64,000 nucleotides of DNA from Chryseobacterium cheonjiense (GTDB lineage Bacteria; Bacteroidota; Bacteroidia; Flavobacteriales; Weeksellaceae). How positions within the stretch are numbered: the first letter of the stretch is position 1; every line of letters begins with the position of its first letter. The notes under the pieces are model-generated. The model did not search any database. It was given only the letters and a program-made list of their open reading frames with translations, and was not told the origin of the DNA. This document shows, piece by piece, positions 7,984 to 15,741 of the stretch. A program made the translations under genes and the position numbers. The DNA is taken from NCBI RefSeq assembly GCF_012927265.1, contig NZ_JABBGF010000003.1, positions 434,001 through 498,000 on the forward strand. Direction: 5' to 3'.

Positions 7984-8699
7984 AAGAATTCTGGGCAGAA
8001 ATTCCGCGCAGGGATGAAGACTATTTAGGCTCCATCCGCGATTGGAAAAATGTTCAGATTGCGTTGGAAGAAGAGGTCATCTGGCTGAAAGGCTTTACGG
8101 AAGAACAGGCTGCCTCACCGGAAATCCAGCAGCTGCCTGATTTTTTATTGTACGAGCTGAGAGATGGGCTTCTCTTCAGGAGAAATGCCTTAGTTCCGAG
8201 CAAAAAAGTGAGAACAGCATTACTCTGGACACCAATTGATAAGGCATTACGGTTAACATTTCCTTTATCCAACAATAATTTCTTCGGAATTGATGAAAAA
8301 ATTGGAGTTACCTTAATGCCCTGTGAAGAAGAACGTGCTGCAGTTGCATTATTAAGTTCTATTGCAGAAATTAAGGACTTCATCATCACTCAGCCGAAAT
8401 TCAGGCTTGAGAAAATAAACTGGACTGTTCTTGAGGATAACGCATTATTCCTGGGAACTCCGTTATTAAGCTTTCCAGGGGAAACTTTTTGGGAAAAAGA
8501 CGGACATCTGCTGCCAGCGGGTTTTGATTTTGAATTTAAAAATATGAGCTCTTTACTGCAGAAAAAATACAATGCAGGTCTTGATCAATGGCTTCTGTGG
8601 GATAAACATGGAAGTGTTTTGGCAATTCATAAAAACGATTTCAGGAAATTATCCATAAGCTCATTTCGCCTGACTGAAAAAGCAAAAGAATGGAACTGA
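7956..8699 (+). CDS. bpX-like protein of the MoxR-vWA system
   Basis: This 247-residue soluble protein has no catalytic motif I recognise. It has an N-terminal helical part (HIKEFWAEIPRRDEDYLGS), a middle alpha/beta part with NNFFGIDEKIGVTLMPCEEE, and a C-terminal beta-rich part ending DQWLLWDKHGSVLAIHKNDF. Its place between the MoxR ATPase (28-base overlap) and the vWA-propeller gene (10-base overlap) is that of the bpX partner proteins of ternary systems. The start at 7956 is used rather than 7896, which would run deep into moxR. The function is inferred only from gene order. Confidence 0.6.
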   Translation: MAKDPSEHIKEFWAEIPRRDEDYLGSIRDWKNVQIALEEEVIWLKGFTEEQAASPEIQQLPDFLLYELRDGLLFRRNALVPSKKVRTALLWTPIDKALRLTFPLSNNNFFGIDEKIGVTLMPCEEERAAVALLSSIAEIKDFIITQPKFRLEKINWTVLEDNALFLGTPLLSFPGETFWEKDGHLLPAGFDFEFKNMSSLLQKKYNAGLDQWLLWDKHGSVLAIHKNDFRKLSISSFRLTEKAKEWN

Positions 8700-11077
8700 A
8701 CGAATACTTCCAATCATACGAAAATTATTTCTGGGAATGGACAACGGATGAAGATGTCCCGGATCCGTCAGGCTATCATGAATTCAACCTCGTTTCTATC
8801 CCGAATGTGGGGGCAATCGCTTACAGGGCATATGTTATTGAAGTTCTGAAAGAATTGCAGCCCTATGGTTTTCCGCCATTTGGATCACTGCTCTTGGTGC
8901 TCTATGCCTCACAGGACGGCTATCTTAACTTAGACGGTATTTCCTTTTATTTAAAAAAGATTGAAAAAAACTCATTATTCAGAAGTACAGATCGAGTTTT
9001 AGAGCTTTTAGAAAATATTAATAGATTACCCCGAAGTTATAAAACAGGGCAGAATAAAATCAATCTGCTTCAGACACTTTTTAAAAATTCTCATAACCAG
9101 ACTTCATCCGGAAGTGCAGATTTAATCCTGAAAAGATTCGCCAAAAGACCGTATAAAATTGCAGAATGTGCTCATAAAATATCCTTACGCTCAATGCTTT
9201 TTCCGGTGGATGATATTGGGAGTTTAATGAATGTATACGAAAAATTTCCTACCACAGAGTCTATCATTCATGCGATGAAAGGGATAACCGAAGTTCCGGA
9301 TCTTGAAGATGAAGTCGTTGAAGAGGAAATAACGGTAGATACGGATAAAGATTTTATACAGGAACTGATTGAAGAGCCCAAAACCTTTCAGATAGGAAGC
9401 TTAATCAAAAGAATCTGGAGCGGCCTGAAAATCCCGATGCGCCACCTCTCGCCCGGTGAGCAGCCGATCGGAGGGATTTCGGATATGAGCAATAAAGGCG
9501 ATTTTAACCGGATGCTTCTCTCTGAATTTGCCAATGAAGATGAGGTGTTTATGAACCGTGTCGCGAATAATGAAGCTCTTTATATTCAGCGTGAAATTCC
9601 GCCTGAAGAAAATGTTTTTGAAAGAATCATTCTCATTGATACTTCCCTGAAAAATTGGGGAACTCCTAAAATATTGGCTTTTGCATCGGCAATTGCAGTG
9701 ATCAGGCACCCGAAAGCACATTCGGAATGTAAAGTGCTGACATTGGGACAGACAGGGCTGGAAATCTCCCTGAATAAAGTAGAACATGTTATCGGAAACC
9801 TCAACCAGGTAAGTCCGGTGCTGGAGGTTTCCCAGGCTTTGGAAAAGTTTTTTGAAGAAGATCATAAAGAAAAAGATCTTGAGGTATTTTTCATCACCCA
9901 CCAAGACAATGTAGCAGATCAGAAATTGCAGAAAGTCATCCATTCAAATAGGGATCGGCTGAAATTTCTCGTGACAACTTCAGCTGACGGAGAACTCAAT
10001 TTCTACAAGCATCATAAGGGAACGAGAAAGCATATTCAGAAAATCATGCTTCCCTTACAGGAATTGTGGGCAAATCCGCCTGAAGGAAAAAGAAATGGAG
10101 GAAATAGTTCTTCATCAAACAGGAAGAAAGCTGCTGTTCCGTTAAATTATCCGATTCTGTTTCCAACGCCTGCCAATAAAATTGCTACTTTTCTGTATGA
10201 AGGGGAATTTTTTATTTTAAGCAATAAAAAACAATTGTTAAGAACTTATTTGTCTGATAATTATTATAACAGAGAACATTACAATAATCATAAAATCCAG
10301 CATGGATGTGAAGTTGTTATTGAAGGTATTTCTGCAAAGCCAAAAGGACAGTTTGCGCTGGCAAGAAACAAAAAGCAGGAATTTATTTTGTGCCAGTATC
10401 AACCGGATAAAAAGCTTATTTCCAAATTAAATTTAAATACAAAAGAATATACTGAACTGAATCTGACGGGAAAGAATATTCCAAATGGACACAGGCTCAT
10501 TTATTTTGGGAAATATTTTTACTTATTTCATGAAGAAAGTGAGATGATTCCCTGCATTAATATAGAAGGTACTATTTCATTAGAATATGTTTTAAATGAT
10601 CAATTGATTTATAAAAGTCATGGAAAGGTAGAGTCCGAAATTAAAAAATTATACAACAGCGGAATTAAAATTTTTAATAATTTCAGTAAAATAGGAATAA
10701 ACAGCGATGAAGAATTGGTGATTTCAAAATATGCAATGACAACACATGGGGACAATCTTTATGCTTTTGCAAAAAACTTTACGGATATCGAAGTAATGGC
10801 CAGTCAGAATAAAAATGTGTTCAGCTTTGAAGACGGAAGTGAAATTATCACCGATTCCCGCGGAATGCTTACCTTCAAAAGCAGCAACAAAAATATACCT
10901 GTTTTTTATATGCCTTCCACAGATTATGGCTATCTGGCTTTAGGAACAGAGAATGATTTCGGAGGTTCCGAATATTACCTGCCTAAAGAAAATAGGCTGA
11001 AAATAAAGGAAATGGAAGAAATGTATTCTCAATACATGGAAGCTTTTATAAAACATGTTTTGGAATATGGAACTTAG
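8690..11077 (+). CDS. vWA-like and beta-propeller fusion protein of the MoxR system
   Basis: This 795-residue protein has three parts. Residues 1-240 are a helical region with an acidic stretch (about 203-232). Residues 240-470 hold GGISDMSNKGDFNRMLLSEF followed by a vWA-like domain opening ERIILIDTSLKNWG. The MIDAS site is only partly kept: Asp317 and Ser319 are present but the second Ser of DxSxS is replaced by Lys321. Residues 490-790 consist of short beta repeats (FFILSNKKQLL, FALARNKKQEFILCQY, NLYAFAK, YLALGTEND), as expected of a propeller. The propeller probably serves as a recognition surface and the vWA as the MoxR docking partner. It overlaps both neighbours. Confidence 0.78.
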   Translation: MELNEYFQSYENYFWEWTTDEDVPDPSGYHEFNLVSIPNVGAIAYRAYVIEVLKELQPYGFPPFGSLLLVLYASQDGYLNLDGISFYLKKIEKNSLFRSTDRVLELLENINRLPRSYKTGQNKINLLQTLFKNSHNQTSSGSADLILKRFAKRPYKIAECAHKISLRSMLFPVDDIGSLMNVYEKFPTTESIIHAMKGITEVPDLEDEVVEEEITVDTDKDFIQELIEEPKTFQIGSLIKRIWSGLKIPMRHLSPGEQPIGGISDMSNKGDFNRMLLSEFANEDEVFMNRVANNEALYIQREIPPEENVFERIILIDTSLKNWGTPKILAFASAIAVIRHPKAHSECKVLTLGQTGLEISLNKVEHVIGNLNQVSPVLEVSQALEKFFEEDHKEKDLEVFFITHQDNVADQKLQKVIHSNRDRLKFLVTTSADGELNFYKHHKGTRKHIQKIMLPLQELWANPPEGKRNGGNSSSSNRKKAAVPLNYPILFPTPANKIATFLYEGEFFILSNKKQLLRTYLSDNYYNREHYNNHKIQHGCEVVIEGISAKPKGQFALARNKKQEFILCQYQPDKKLISKLNLNTKEYTELNLTGKNIPNGHRLIYFGKYFYLFHEESEMIPCINIEGTISLEYVLNDQLIYKSHGKVESEIKKLYNSGIKIFNNFSKIGINSDEELVISKYAMTTHGDNLYAFAKNFTDIEVMASQNKNVFSFEDGSEIITDSRGMLTFKSSNKNIPVFYMPSTDYGYLALGTENDFGGSEYYLPKENRLKIKEMEEMYSQYMEAFIKHVLEYGT

Positions 11078-12773
11078 AATTAAACCTTTTCCGAAAAACA
11101 ATTATCCTAAAAAAGGGCTTCTCATTAAAGGAGCTTCACCATTGATATGGTTGTCTGAAATGGAACTGTTGGAAATAGATTTAAATGAAGTTCGGTCGTT
11201 TCCCATTCCTTCCAATCAACCAAATGTCCTGTATGGCTGCTTTCTTATTTTCAAGGATCTCGCCCCGAATGAAATTGGCAAAAATTCTTATTTTCAGAGT
11301 GTAGATAATAAGCTTTTCATTCCTGAAAATACAGACTTTTATCCCAGAGTAAATCCTGAAGACTGGCAAAATATAGATGCAGAATTTCTAATCATGCACC
11401 CCGATTTCGGACTGGTAAAACTGAACGAAGAAATTGACTGGATTTCCATAATCAGCAATTCAAAGTCGTCCGGAAATACAGTCAGAAAGCCATCGAATGG
11501 TGTCAAAGTTCCTCAAAAAATCGAGAGCTACACCGTAGAAATGGATGACGAAAAGATTCTTGAATCCCTCCAAAATCCTAAGACGGAAGAAGAATGGATG
11601 AAAGATCTGCCTTTCAACCTTCAAAAAGTAATGAAAGGAAATAAAAAAGAGATCGAAAAATATTTAAGATATATCGAAAAATATCCTGACAGAGCGGTGG
11701 ATTTAGGCGTCCCGCTTGATATCATGGGAACTTCCAGAGGAGATGGTTTTGCCAGATTCAAATTTGGAAATACCTGGCTCGGGAAATTGTTTGGAGGGAA
11801 TATGTCGGGCGGAAATTCCTCCTATTCTGAAAATTACCGCTGGGTATTCTGGGTGGTTCTGATTGTAATGGGGCTGGTAAGGCTGTTTGTTTATCTTAAT
11901 AAGGAAGAACCTGCAAAAGATCAATCTATGATATCCTCAGGGAAAATTTCCGGGGTCAATAAAGATTTGATGAAACCTGCCATAGCCTATCAGTCAGGAG
12001 TAACGGATATTGATATGAAAATTGATTCGATGTACGGAAGGAAAAGAAATAAAATTGCTGAAGAATATAGTAATGCAGTTGGCACTTATATTTCCCGCGA
12101 TAAAAACAAAATTGAAGAATATAAAAAGCAAGGAAAGCGTGATCCTAAGGAAATCAGCAATGAACTGCTGAATATAAATGCCAAAATTGATAAATCCAAA
12201 GATTCGTTAAAAACAATTTACACTAAAAAAATTGTAAAATATTTAGCGCAAAGCGAAGAAAAGTATAAAAAGAAAATCCGGGATTCATTACGAAAAGTAA
12301 GTTCGGGAAAACCTGCAGATAAGGGAATCGTAAAAAGCATCTGGAAAAAGAAACAGGTCCTGATTGAAGATTCACTGGGCAGATTGTACGGAACAAAAGA
12401 ATATCCTGAACCGCCTGTTGCAGATCCGGATCAAAAAGCAGCCACTTATGACAAGGAAGAGCCTTATGCAAAAAATGACACTTCGTTCTCGGAAATCATC
12501 TGGCTGATCATCTTTATGACCGGTGTTGTCGGACTGTATAATTTTATTGTAAAAAGAAGATCCTTAGATGTTGGGGGGCAAAACGTTCCGGGTGGGATTA
12601 AAATTTTTCTCATCATTCTGCTTATTGCCATGTTAGCTTATATCTTCTATCCGCTGATTGAAATGTTCGGCTACAACTGGTTTGTATGGATTCTCATTAT
12701 CTGTGTTATTGTACTGCTTTATCGCCTGTTCAGCGAAGATAAAACCATTTTAAAAACGGATAAAGATGAATAA
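11067..12773 (+). CDS. bpX-type membrane protein of the MoxR-vWA system
   Basis: This 568-residue protein begins with a soluble domain of about 130 residues (RIKPFPKNNYPKKGLLIKG, with WLSEME and FLIMHPDFGLVKL) that resembles the bpX6 domain from memory. A charged helical segment follows, then one membrane segment (WVFWVVLIVMGLVRLFVYL), a long Lys/Glu-rich region likely to be coiled coil, and three further membrane segments near the C terminus. It would anchor the MoxR complex in the inner membrane. The ATG at 11067 overlaps the previous stop by 11 bases; an upstream ATG at 11055 is possible. The next gene overlaps by 8 bases. Confidence 0.62.
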   Translation: MELRIKPFPKNNYPKKGLLIKGASPLIWLSEMELLEIDLNEVRSFPIPSNQPNVLYGCFLIFKDLAPNEIGKNSYFQSVDNKLFIPENTDFYPRVNPEDWQNIDAEFLIMHPDFGLVKLNEEIDWISIISNSKSSGNTVRKPSNGVKVPQKIESYTVEMDDEKILESLQNPKTEEEWMKDLPFNLQKVMKGNKKEIEKYLRYIEKYPDRAVDLGVPLDIMGTSRGDGFARFKFGNTWLGKLFGGNMSGGNSSYSENYRWVFWVVLIVMGLVRLFVYLNKEEPAKDQSMISSGKISGVNKDLMKPAIAYQSGVTDIDMKIDSMYGRKRNKIAEEYSNAVGTYISRDKNKIEEYKKQGKRDPKEISNELLNINAKIDKSKDSLKTIYTKKIVKYLAQSEEKYKKKIRDSLRKVSSGKPADKGIVKSIWKKKQVLIEDSLGRLYGTKEYPEPPVADPDQKAATYDKEEPYAKNDTSFSEIIWLIIFMTGVVGLYNFIVKRRSLDVGGQNVPGGIKIFLIILLIAMLAYIFYPLIEMFGYNWFVWILIICVIVLLYRLFSEDKTILKTDKDE

Positions 12774-13788
12774 TCAGAAATTTATCAACAAATTCAGCGC
12801 AGCATTTTTTATCCTGGTGGTTATTAAGGTTATCGCGCTATTAGCCCAGCTGTTTCATCAGAGCTTCTGGAGCGTAGTAGGAACTCTCCTGATTTTTATT
12901 ATCATAGCTTTTATTATTTTCATTGTCATTACCCGCCTTGAAGACAAGGAAAAAGAAAAGAATATACACGGGAAAAGAGGTGCGGCATCCGGCGGAAATT
13001 TTTATGTGGAAAGCACTCTTTTTGATAAAATCAGGAATAAATACGAAGACCTTGCCCAAAGCTATATCCGTGAAAAAGATTATAGAAAGGCGGCTAAAGT
13101 TTACATCAATCTCCTGCGGGACAATTACCGTGGAGCTAAAATTCTCGAGGAAGGAGGATTTTACAACGAGGCAGCTGTTATCTATCTGAACAAGCTGAAA
13201 AACAAATCCGAGGCTGCCCATTGTTATGAAAAAGCAAAACAATACCGGAAAGCAATAGAGCTTTACAAAGAGCTGGAGCACAAAGAAAAAGTAGGCGATC
13301 TTTACCGGGAGATCAATGATCCTAAAAATGCTAATACCTATTACCAGATGGTTGTGGACGATTATGTAAAAAATAATCAGATGGTAAAAGGCTCATTGAT
13401 TTATCGTAAGAAAATGGAGATGCCTGAAGAAGCCCAGCAAATTTTGCTGAGAGGATGGGAAGCGGATAAAGATGCTTTCAATTGTCTTAATAATTATTTT
13501 GCCAATATCTTTGATGTTAAGAATCTTGAGCATGAAATTCAGACAATATATCAGAAAACGCCTTCAGAGAAAAAGATCATGTATCTTGAAGCCCTGAAAT
13601 ACGAATTTAAAAAAGATCCATATCTTCAGGGAACAACCAGGAATATTGCCTACGAAATTATTGCCGAGAAAATAGGTAGCCATTCGGAAATTGTCAATGA
13701 ATTAAAATATTTTAATCCACACGATGATGTGATTTTAAAAGATATTTCACGGTATAAGACGGGAAGAAATAAAATGTTTAGAAACTAA
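12766..13788 (+). CDS. TPR-like repeat membrane protein, last gene of the MoxR operon
   Basis: This 340-residue protein has two N-terminal membrane helices (about residues 11-55) and then a helical repeat region. Units such as AQSYIREKDYRKAAKVYINLL, FYNEAAVIYLNKL, EAAHCYEKAKQYRKAIELYKEL and VGDLYREINDPKNANTYYQMV are TPR-like solenoid repeats, so the soluble part is a protein-binding scaffold. It follows the bpX-type membrane protein with an 8-base overlap and presumably acts with it at the membrane. After its stop there is a promoter and a new small unit, so the operon of six genes (6042-13788) ends here. Confidence 0.75.
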   Translation: MNNQKFINKFSAAFFILVVIKVIALLAQLFHQSFWSVVGTLLIFIIIAFIIFIVITRLEDKEKEKNIHGKRGAASGGNFYVESTLFDKIRNKYEDLAQSYIREKDYRKAAKVYINLLRDNYRGAKILEEGGFYNEAAVIYLNKLKNKSEAAHCYEKAKQYRKAIELYKELEHKEKVGDLYREINDPKNANTYYQMVVDDYVKNNQMVKGSLIYRKKMEMPEEAQQILLRGWEADKDAFNCLNNYFANIFDVKNLEHEIQTIYQKTPSEKKIMYLEALKYEFKKDPYLQGTTRNIAYEIIAEKIGSHSEIVNELKYFNPHDDVILKDISRYKTGRNKMFRN

Positions 13789-13859
13789 AAACTTCCTTAG
13801 TAAACCTGCCTTATCACTGAATCTTCCTTAACTGCAGATTAAATTTCCGGGAAAACATT

Positions 13860-13867
13860 TATCTTTG
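13860..13867 (+). promoter_or_regulatory. -7 promoter element before a 42-codon ORF
   Basis: A perfect TATCTTTG lies 13 bases before the ATG at 13881. Together with the terminator at 14037-14066 it defines a short independent transcription unit of about 190 bases. Confidence 0.6.
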
Positions 13868-13880
13868 CATCAGTAAAAAT

Positions 13881-14009
13881 ATGACAATACAAAGAGCACA
13901 TATCAGTTTGAATCTATGCGATCGTCCTGTAGTAAAGGGATCGTTTGGATATGAATGGATGATATTGGATGAGGCGAAATGTGCTTGCTTTGAAAATTGT
14001 TTACCGTAA
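13881..14009 (+). CDS. small ORF, 42 residues, unknown
   Basis: This 42-residue frame starts MTIQRAHISLNLCDRPVV and ends CACFENCLP, with four cysteines, three of them near the C terminus. It matches no family I know. Its support comes from the setting: a consensus -7 element lies 13 bases upstream of the ATG and a strong intrinsic terminator follows within 30 bases of the stop. It could be a real small protein, the remnant of a deleted gene of the RNA-repair locus, or a non-coding RNA that happens to be open. The opposite-strand frame over the same bases looks like a shadow. Confidence 0.4.
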   Translation: MTIQRAHISLNLCDRPVVKGSFGYEWMILDEAKCACFENCLP

Positions 14010-14036
14010 ACCGTAAAAATTTTATCAAAATATTGC

Positions 14037-14066
14037 AAAAACGCCTCGATTTTCGAGGCGTTTTTT
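14037..14066 (+). terminator. intrinsic terminator
   Basis: The stem AACGCCTCGA / TCGAGGCGTT with a three-base loop is followed by TTTTT. It closes the small unit that starts at 13860. Confidence 0.85.
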
Positions 14067-14293
14067 GTGTTTTTAACCGAGAAATTATTTAGAACGAAAA
14101 AAAATAACCATAAAAGTGAAAATTTTTTAATCAGCAATGAACAACAAATAAGAAAATAAAGCGTGATCAATAACCCGATGAGAGACAGTCATTTAGGTAA
14201 AAGGAGAATCTGCAATCCGTTGCGGACAGGAATTTCCTATTTTAAAAATGAGTATTAAATTATTGATTTTCAATGTTTTAAATGAAAAATAAA

Positions 14294-14325
14294 TTTGCGG
14301 ATTAAAAAAAATCATATTTACTTTG
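14294..14325 (+). promoter_or_regulatory. candidate promoter at the head of the tRNA array
   Basis: TTTG at 14294-14297 and TTACTTTG at 14318-14325, spaced by 20 bases, resemble the Bacteroidota promoter with one mismatch in the -7 element. It precedes the 45-codon ORF and the tRNA-like array. Confidence 0.45.
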
Positions 14326-14383
14326 CAACCGAAAATTGAAAGCAACAGGTTTTCAGCTTTCCAAAACTTTTAGACAAAATAAA

Positions 14384-14521
14384 ATGAAACAATTACATAA
14401 CATATCAGGTTTACATTCAGGACAACGCGGTGCAGAACCGATGGGACAGCAATATGCTTGTATAAATCTGCTTGATAGTGAATTTGTGATAAAAAGGTGC
14501 TTATATACATGGGTCAGCTAA
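14384..14521 (+). CDS. small ORF, 45 residues, before the tRNA array
   Basis: The frame encodes 45 residues beginning MKQLHNISGLHSGQRGAEPM and ending CLYTWVS. The A/T-rich bases before the ATG are typical of starts in this group. It is followed after 23 bases by an intrinsic terminator, which is itself directly followed by the first tRNA-like gene. No family is recognised. It may be a small protein, a leader peptide controlling read-through into the tRNA array, or the relic of a lost gene; the sequence alone cannot decide. Confidence 0.35.
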   Translation: MKQLHNISGLHSGQRGAEPMGQQYACINLLDSEFVIKRCLYTWVS

Positions 14522-14544
14522 TGAACTGACACGTCTTAATACAT

Positions 14545-14574
14545 AAAGCGCCTCCTGAAAGAGGCGCTTTTTTT
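14545..14574 (+). terminator. intrinsic terminator directly before the first tRNA-like gene
   Basis: The stem AAAGCGCCTC / GAGGCGCTTT with loop CTGAAA is followed by seven T. It ends only two bases before the -1 G of the tRNA-His-like gene, so the array downstream must be reached by read-through or have its own promoter. Confidence 0.82.
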
Positions 14575-14576
14575 AT

Positions 14577-14648
14577 GGTTTCTCTAGCTTATTTGGTAAA
14601 GCACCGGTTTGTGGCACCGGAGAACAGGGTTCGATCCCCGGAGATACC
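14577..14648 (+). tRNA. tRNA-His-like (anticodon GTG)
   Basis: The anticodon arm CCGGT-TTGTGGC-ACCGG is perfect, with anticodon GTG. The D-arm GCTT/AAGC is paired. The extra G at -1 opposite C73, the identity mark of tRNA-His, is present. Defects: a T-T mismatch at pair 4-69 of the acceptor and an A-G mismatch in the T-stem. No CCA is encoded. The two mismatches suggest relaxed selection or a non-translational role. Confidence 0.75.
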
Positions 14649-14745
14649 CAAAAATGTGAATAGTCAATAGTGAATTTCGTTTCACAAGCGAATTTTAAAT
14701 TGACCAGCACAGCAAATTAACAGTTGGCTGTTCACATAAAAAAAA

Positions 14746-14819
14746 GGTTCCGTAGCTCAATTGGATATAGTATGGGTTTTCTAAATCCACGGTTACAGGT
14801 TCAAGCCCTGTCGGAATCA
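14746..14819 (+). tRNA. tRNA-Arg-like (anticodon TCT)
   Basis: The acceptor GGTTCCG/CGGAATC has one G-T pair, the anticodon stem TGGGT/ATCCA encloses TTTCTAA (anticodon TCT), and the T-arm ACAGG/CCTGT is perfect. The D-stem is weak: GCTC against TAGT gives one mismatch and one wobble. No CCA is encoded. Confidence 0.8.
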
Positions 14820-14824
14820 CAAAA

Positions 14825-14909
14825 GGAGAGTAGGCAAATATTGGTTTGTTGCGGCTTACTGCTAATGAGTTCTACGACAGTAGTGAAGGTTCGATTCCTT
14901 TGCTCTCCG
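14825..14909 (+). tRNA. tRNA-Ser-like (anticodon GCT)
   Basis: The acceptor GGAGAGT/GCTCTCC ends in a T-G pair, the anticodon loop CTGCTAA gives GCT, and the anticodon stem GCTTA/TGAGT contains two wobble pairs. A long variable arm with stem CTAC/GTAG is present, as expected for class II tRNA-Ser. Discriminator G is correct for serine. It starts five bases after the Arg-like gene. Confidence 0.82.
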
Positions 14910-15095
14910 CAAAGATTTTAAGGTTACGGTGGCTTTTCTCACCTGTTCTTGGGATCACGAGTTCGCAATGCCTGCATTTGTGAATTCAATTAGAAAATAT
15001 ATGCGATCGTGAATAATCTCGCATACACCAAAAGATTCACGGAAAATTTCCGATCCGACTGTCTCTCGGAAAAGAAATTGAAGTGAATCTGCAAA
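14910..15095 (+). other. degenerate tRNA-like fragment with structured insertion
   Basis: Bases 14922-14966 have tRNA-like D-loop (AAGGTTACGG) and T-arm (ACGAGTTCG) pieces, but I cannot fold a full cloverleaf. Directly after TTCG comes a hairpin AATGC-CT-GCATT and GTGAATT (14980-14986), which can pair with GATTCAC (15034-15040), enclosing a perfect inner hairpin TATGCGA/TCGCATA. The same AATGC/GCATT plus GTGAATT module occurs in the T-loop of the Gln-like gene at 16183. AGATTCAC at 15033-15040 is also perfectly complementary to GTGAATCT at 15083-15090, so two mutually exclusive stems are possible. TTTCCGA/TCGGAAA forms a further hairpin between them. Confidence 0.5.
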
Positions 15096-15167
15096 CTGGA
15101 AAGATAACGGTGGTTGTTTACCCGCCTTGGACGCGGGAGGTCGCAGGTTCGAACCCTGCTTTCCAGA
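15096..15167 (+). tRNA. tRNA-Pro-like (anticodon TGG)
   Basis: The acceptor CTGGAAA/TTTCCAG, anticodon stem CCCGC/GCGGG and T-stem GCAGG/CCTGC are all perfect. The loop CTTGGAC gives anticodon TGG. The D-arm is unusual (TAAC against GTTTA with a bulge). No CCA is encoded. Confidence 0.8.
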
Positions 15168-15173
15168 CAGTTT

Positions 15174-15245
15174 GCTCCATTAGCATAGCGGTTAGTGCAT
15201 TCGGCTTTCTACCGAACGACAAGGGTTCGATTCCCTTATGGAGTG
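15174..15245 (+). tRNA. tRNA-Glu-like (anticodon TTC)
   Basis: The acceptor GCTCCAT/ATGGAGT has a G-T terminal pair, and the anticodon stem TTCGG/CCGAA around CTTTCTA gives TTC. T-stem AAGGG/CCCTT is perfect. It lies six bases after the Pro-like gene, so the two are surely co-transcribed. No CCA is encoded. Confidence 0.83.
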
Positions 15246-15288
15246 CAAAAAAAATGTGAATTTTTCACAGATGAATTATAACAAAAAC

Positions 15289-15362
15289 GGTTTCGTAGCT
15301 CAATGGGTTAGAGTATCGGTTTCATACGCCGGAGGCTGAAGGTTCGAATCCTTCCGAAACTA
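15289..15362 (+). tRNA. tRNA-Met-like (anticodon CAT)
   Basis: The acceptor GGTTTCG/CGAAACT has a terminal G1-T72 pair. The loop TTCATAC gives CAT, the anticodon stem TCGGT/GCCGG has two wobble pairs, and the T-stem GAAGG/CCTTC is perfect. The unpaired C1/A72 of initiators and the three G-C pairs of their anticodon stem are absent. A CAT anticodon could also be an isoleucine tRNA modified by TilS. Confidence 0.82.
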
Positions 15363-15370
15363 CAGAAAAA

Positions 15371-15442
15371 GATTTCGTAGCTCAATGGTAGAGCGCTGGT
15401 CTGTTAAACCAGAAGTTGAAAGTTCGAGTCTTTCCGAAATCG
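15371..15442 (+). tRNA. tRNA-Asn-like (anticodon GTT)
   Basis: The acceptor GATTTCG/CGAAATC, anticodon stem CTGGT/ACCAG and T-stem GAAAG/CTTTC are perfect, the loop CTGTTAA gives GTT, and the discriminator is G. This is the best-formed member of the array. No CCA is encoded. Confidence 0.86.
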
Positions 15443-15471
15443 CAAATAACTAAATGTTAATTGTTTCAAAA

Positions 15472-15546
15472 GAGAAAAGAAAAGGCTTGTCGAGAGCAGA
15501 AGATCTTTAGCCAAAAACACGATATTATATAGACAGGCTTTTTCTC
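15472..15546 (+). ncRNA. snap-back structured element 1 of the tRNA array
   Basis: The ends pair (GAGAAA.. and GGCTTGTC against GACAGGCT..TTTCTC). The interior keeps TTGTCGAGAGCAGAAG and ends AGACAGGC. It shares this 5' and 3' core with elements 2 and 3 but is the most diverged in the middle. It is neither a tRNA nor a protein gene. Confidence 0.5.
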
Positions 15547-15601
15547 AACTCGGTTTGAAGCGCGATAATGAAAGTTTTAAACATAATATAAATTTTAGAT
15601 C

Positions 15602-15664
15602 AAATAAAGTTTGTCAAAGCGCAGAAGTTCTTACATCAAACAAAAATTAAGACAGACTTTATTT
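15602..15664 (+). ncRNA. snap-back structured element 2 of the tRNA array
   Basis: AAATAAAGTTTGTC pairs over 14 positions, one of them G-T, with GACAGACTTTATTT. The interior GCGCAGAAGTTCTTA-ATCAAA and AAAATTAAGACAG is nearly identical to element 3. The length of about 63 bases is close to a small RNA with a closing stem. Confidence 0.55.
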
Positions 15665-15741
15665 TTTAGAAAATTTAAATTGAAAGAATAATCACAATAT
15701 GGGAAAGCACTCATTACCCATTACTGATTACTCATAAAAAT

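Noticed and set aside
13859..14170. 103-residue frame on the - strand before the tRNA array
   Set aside because: It covers the + strand promoter, small ORF and terminator, is Phe/Leu/Lys-rich and has no family-like motif.
14724..14921. 65-residue + strand frame
   Set aside because: It runs through the Arg-like and Ser-like tRNA genes; the RNA structure explains the sequence better.
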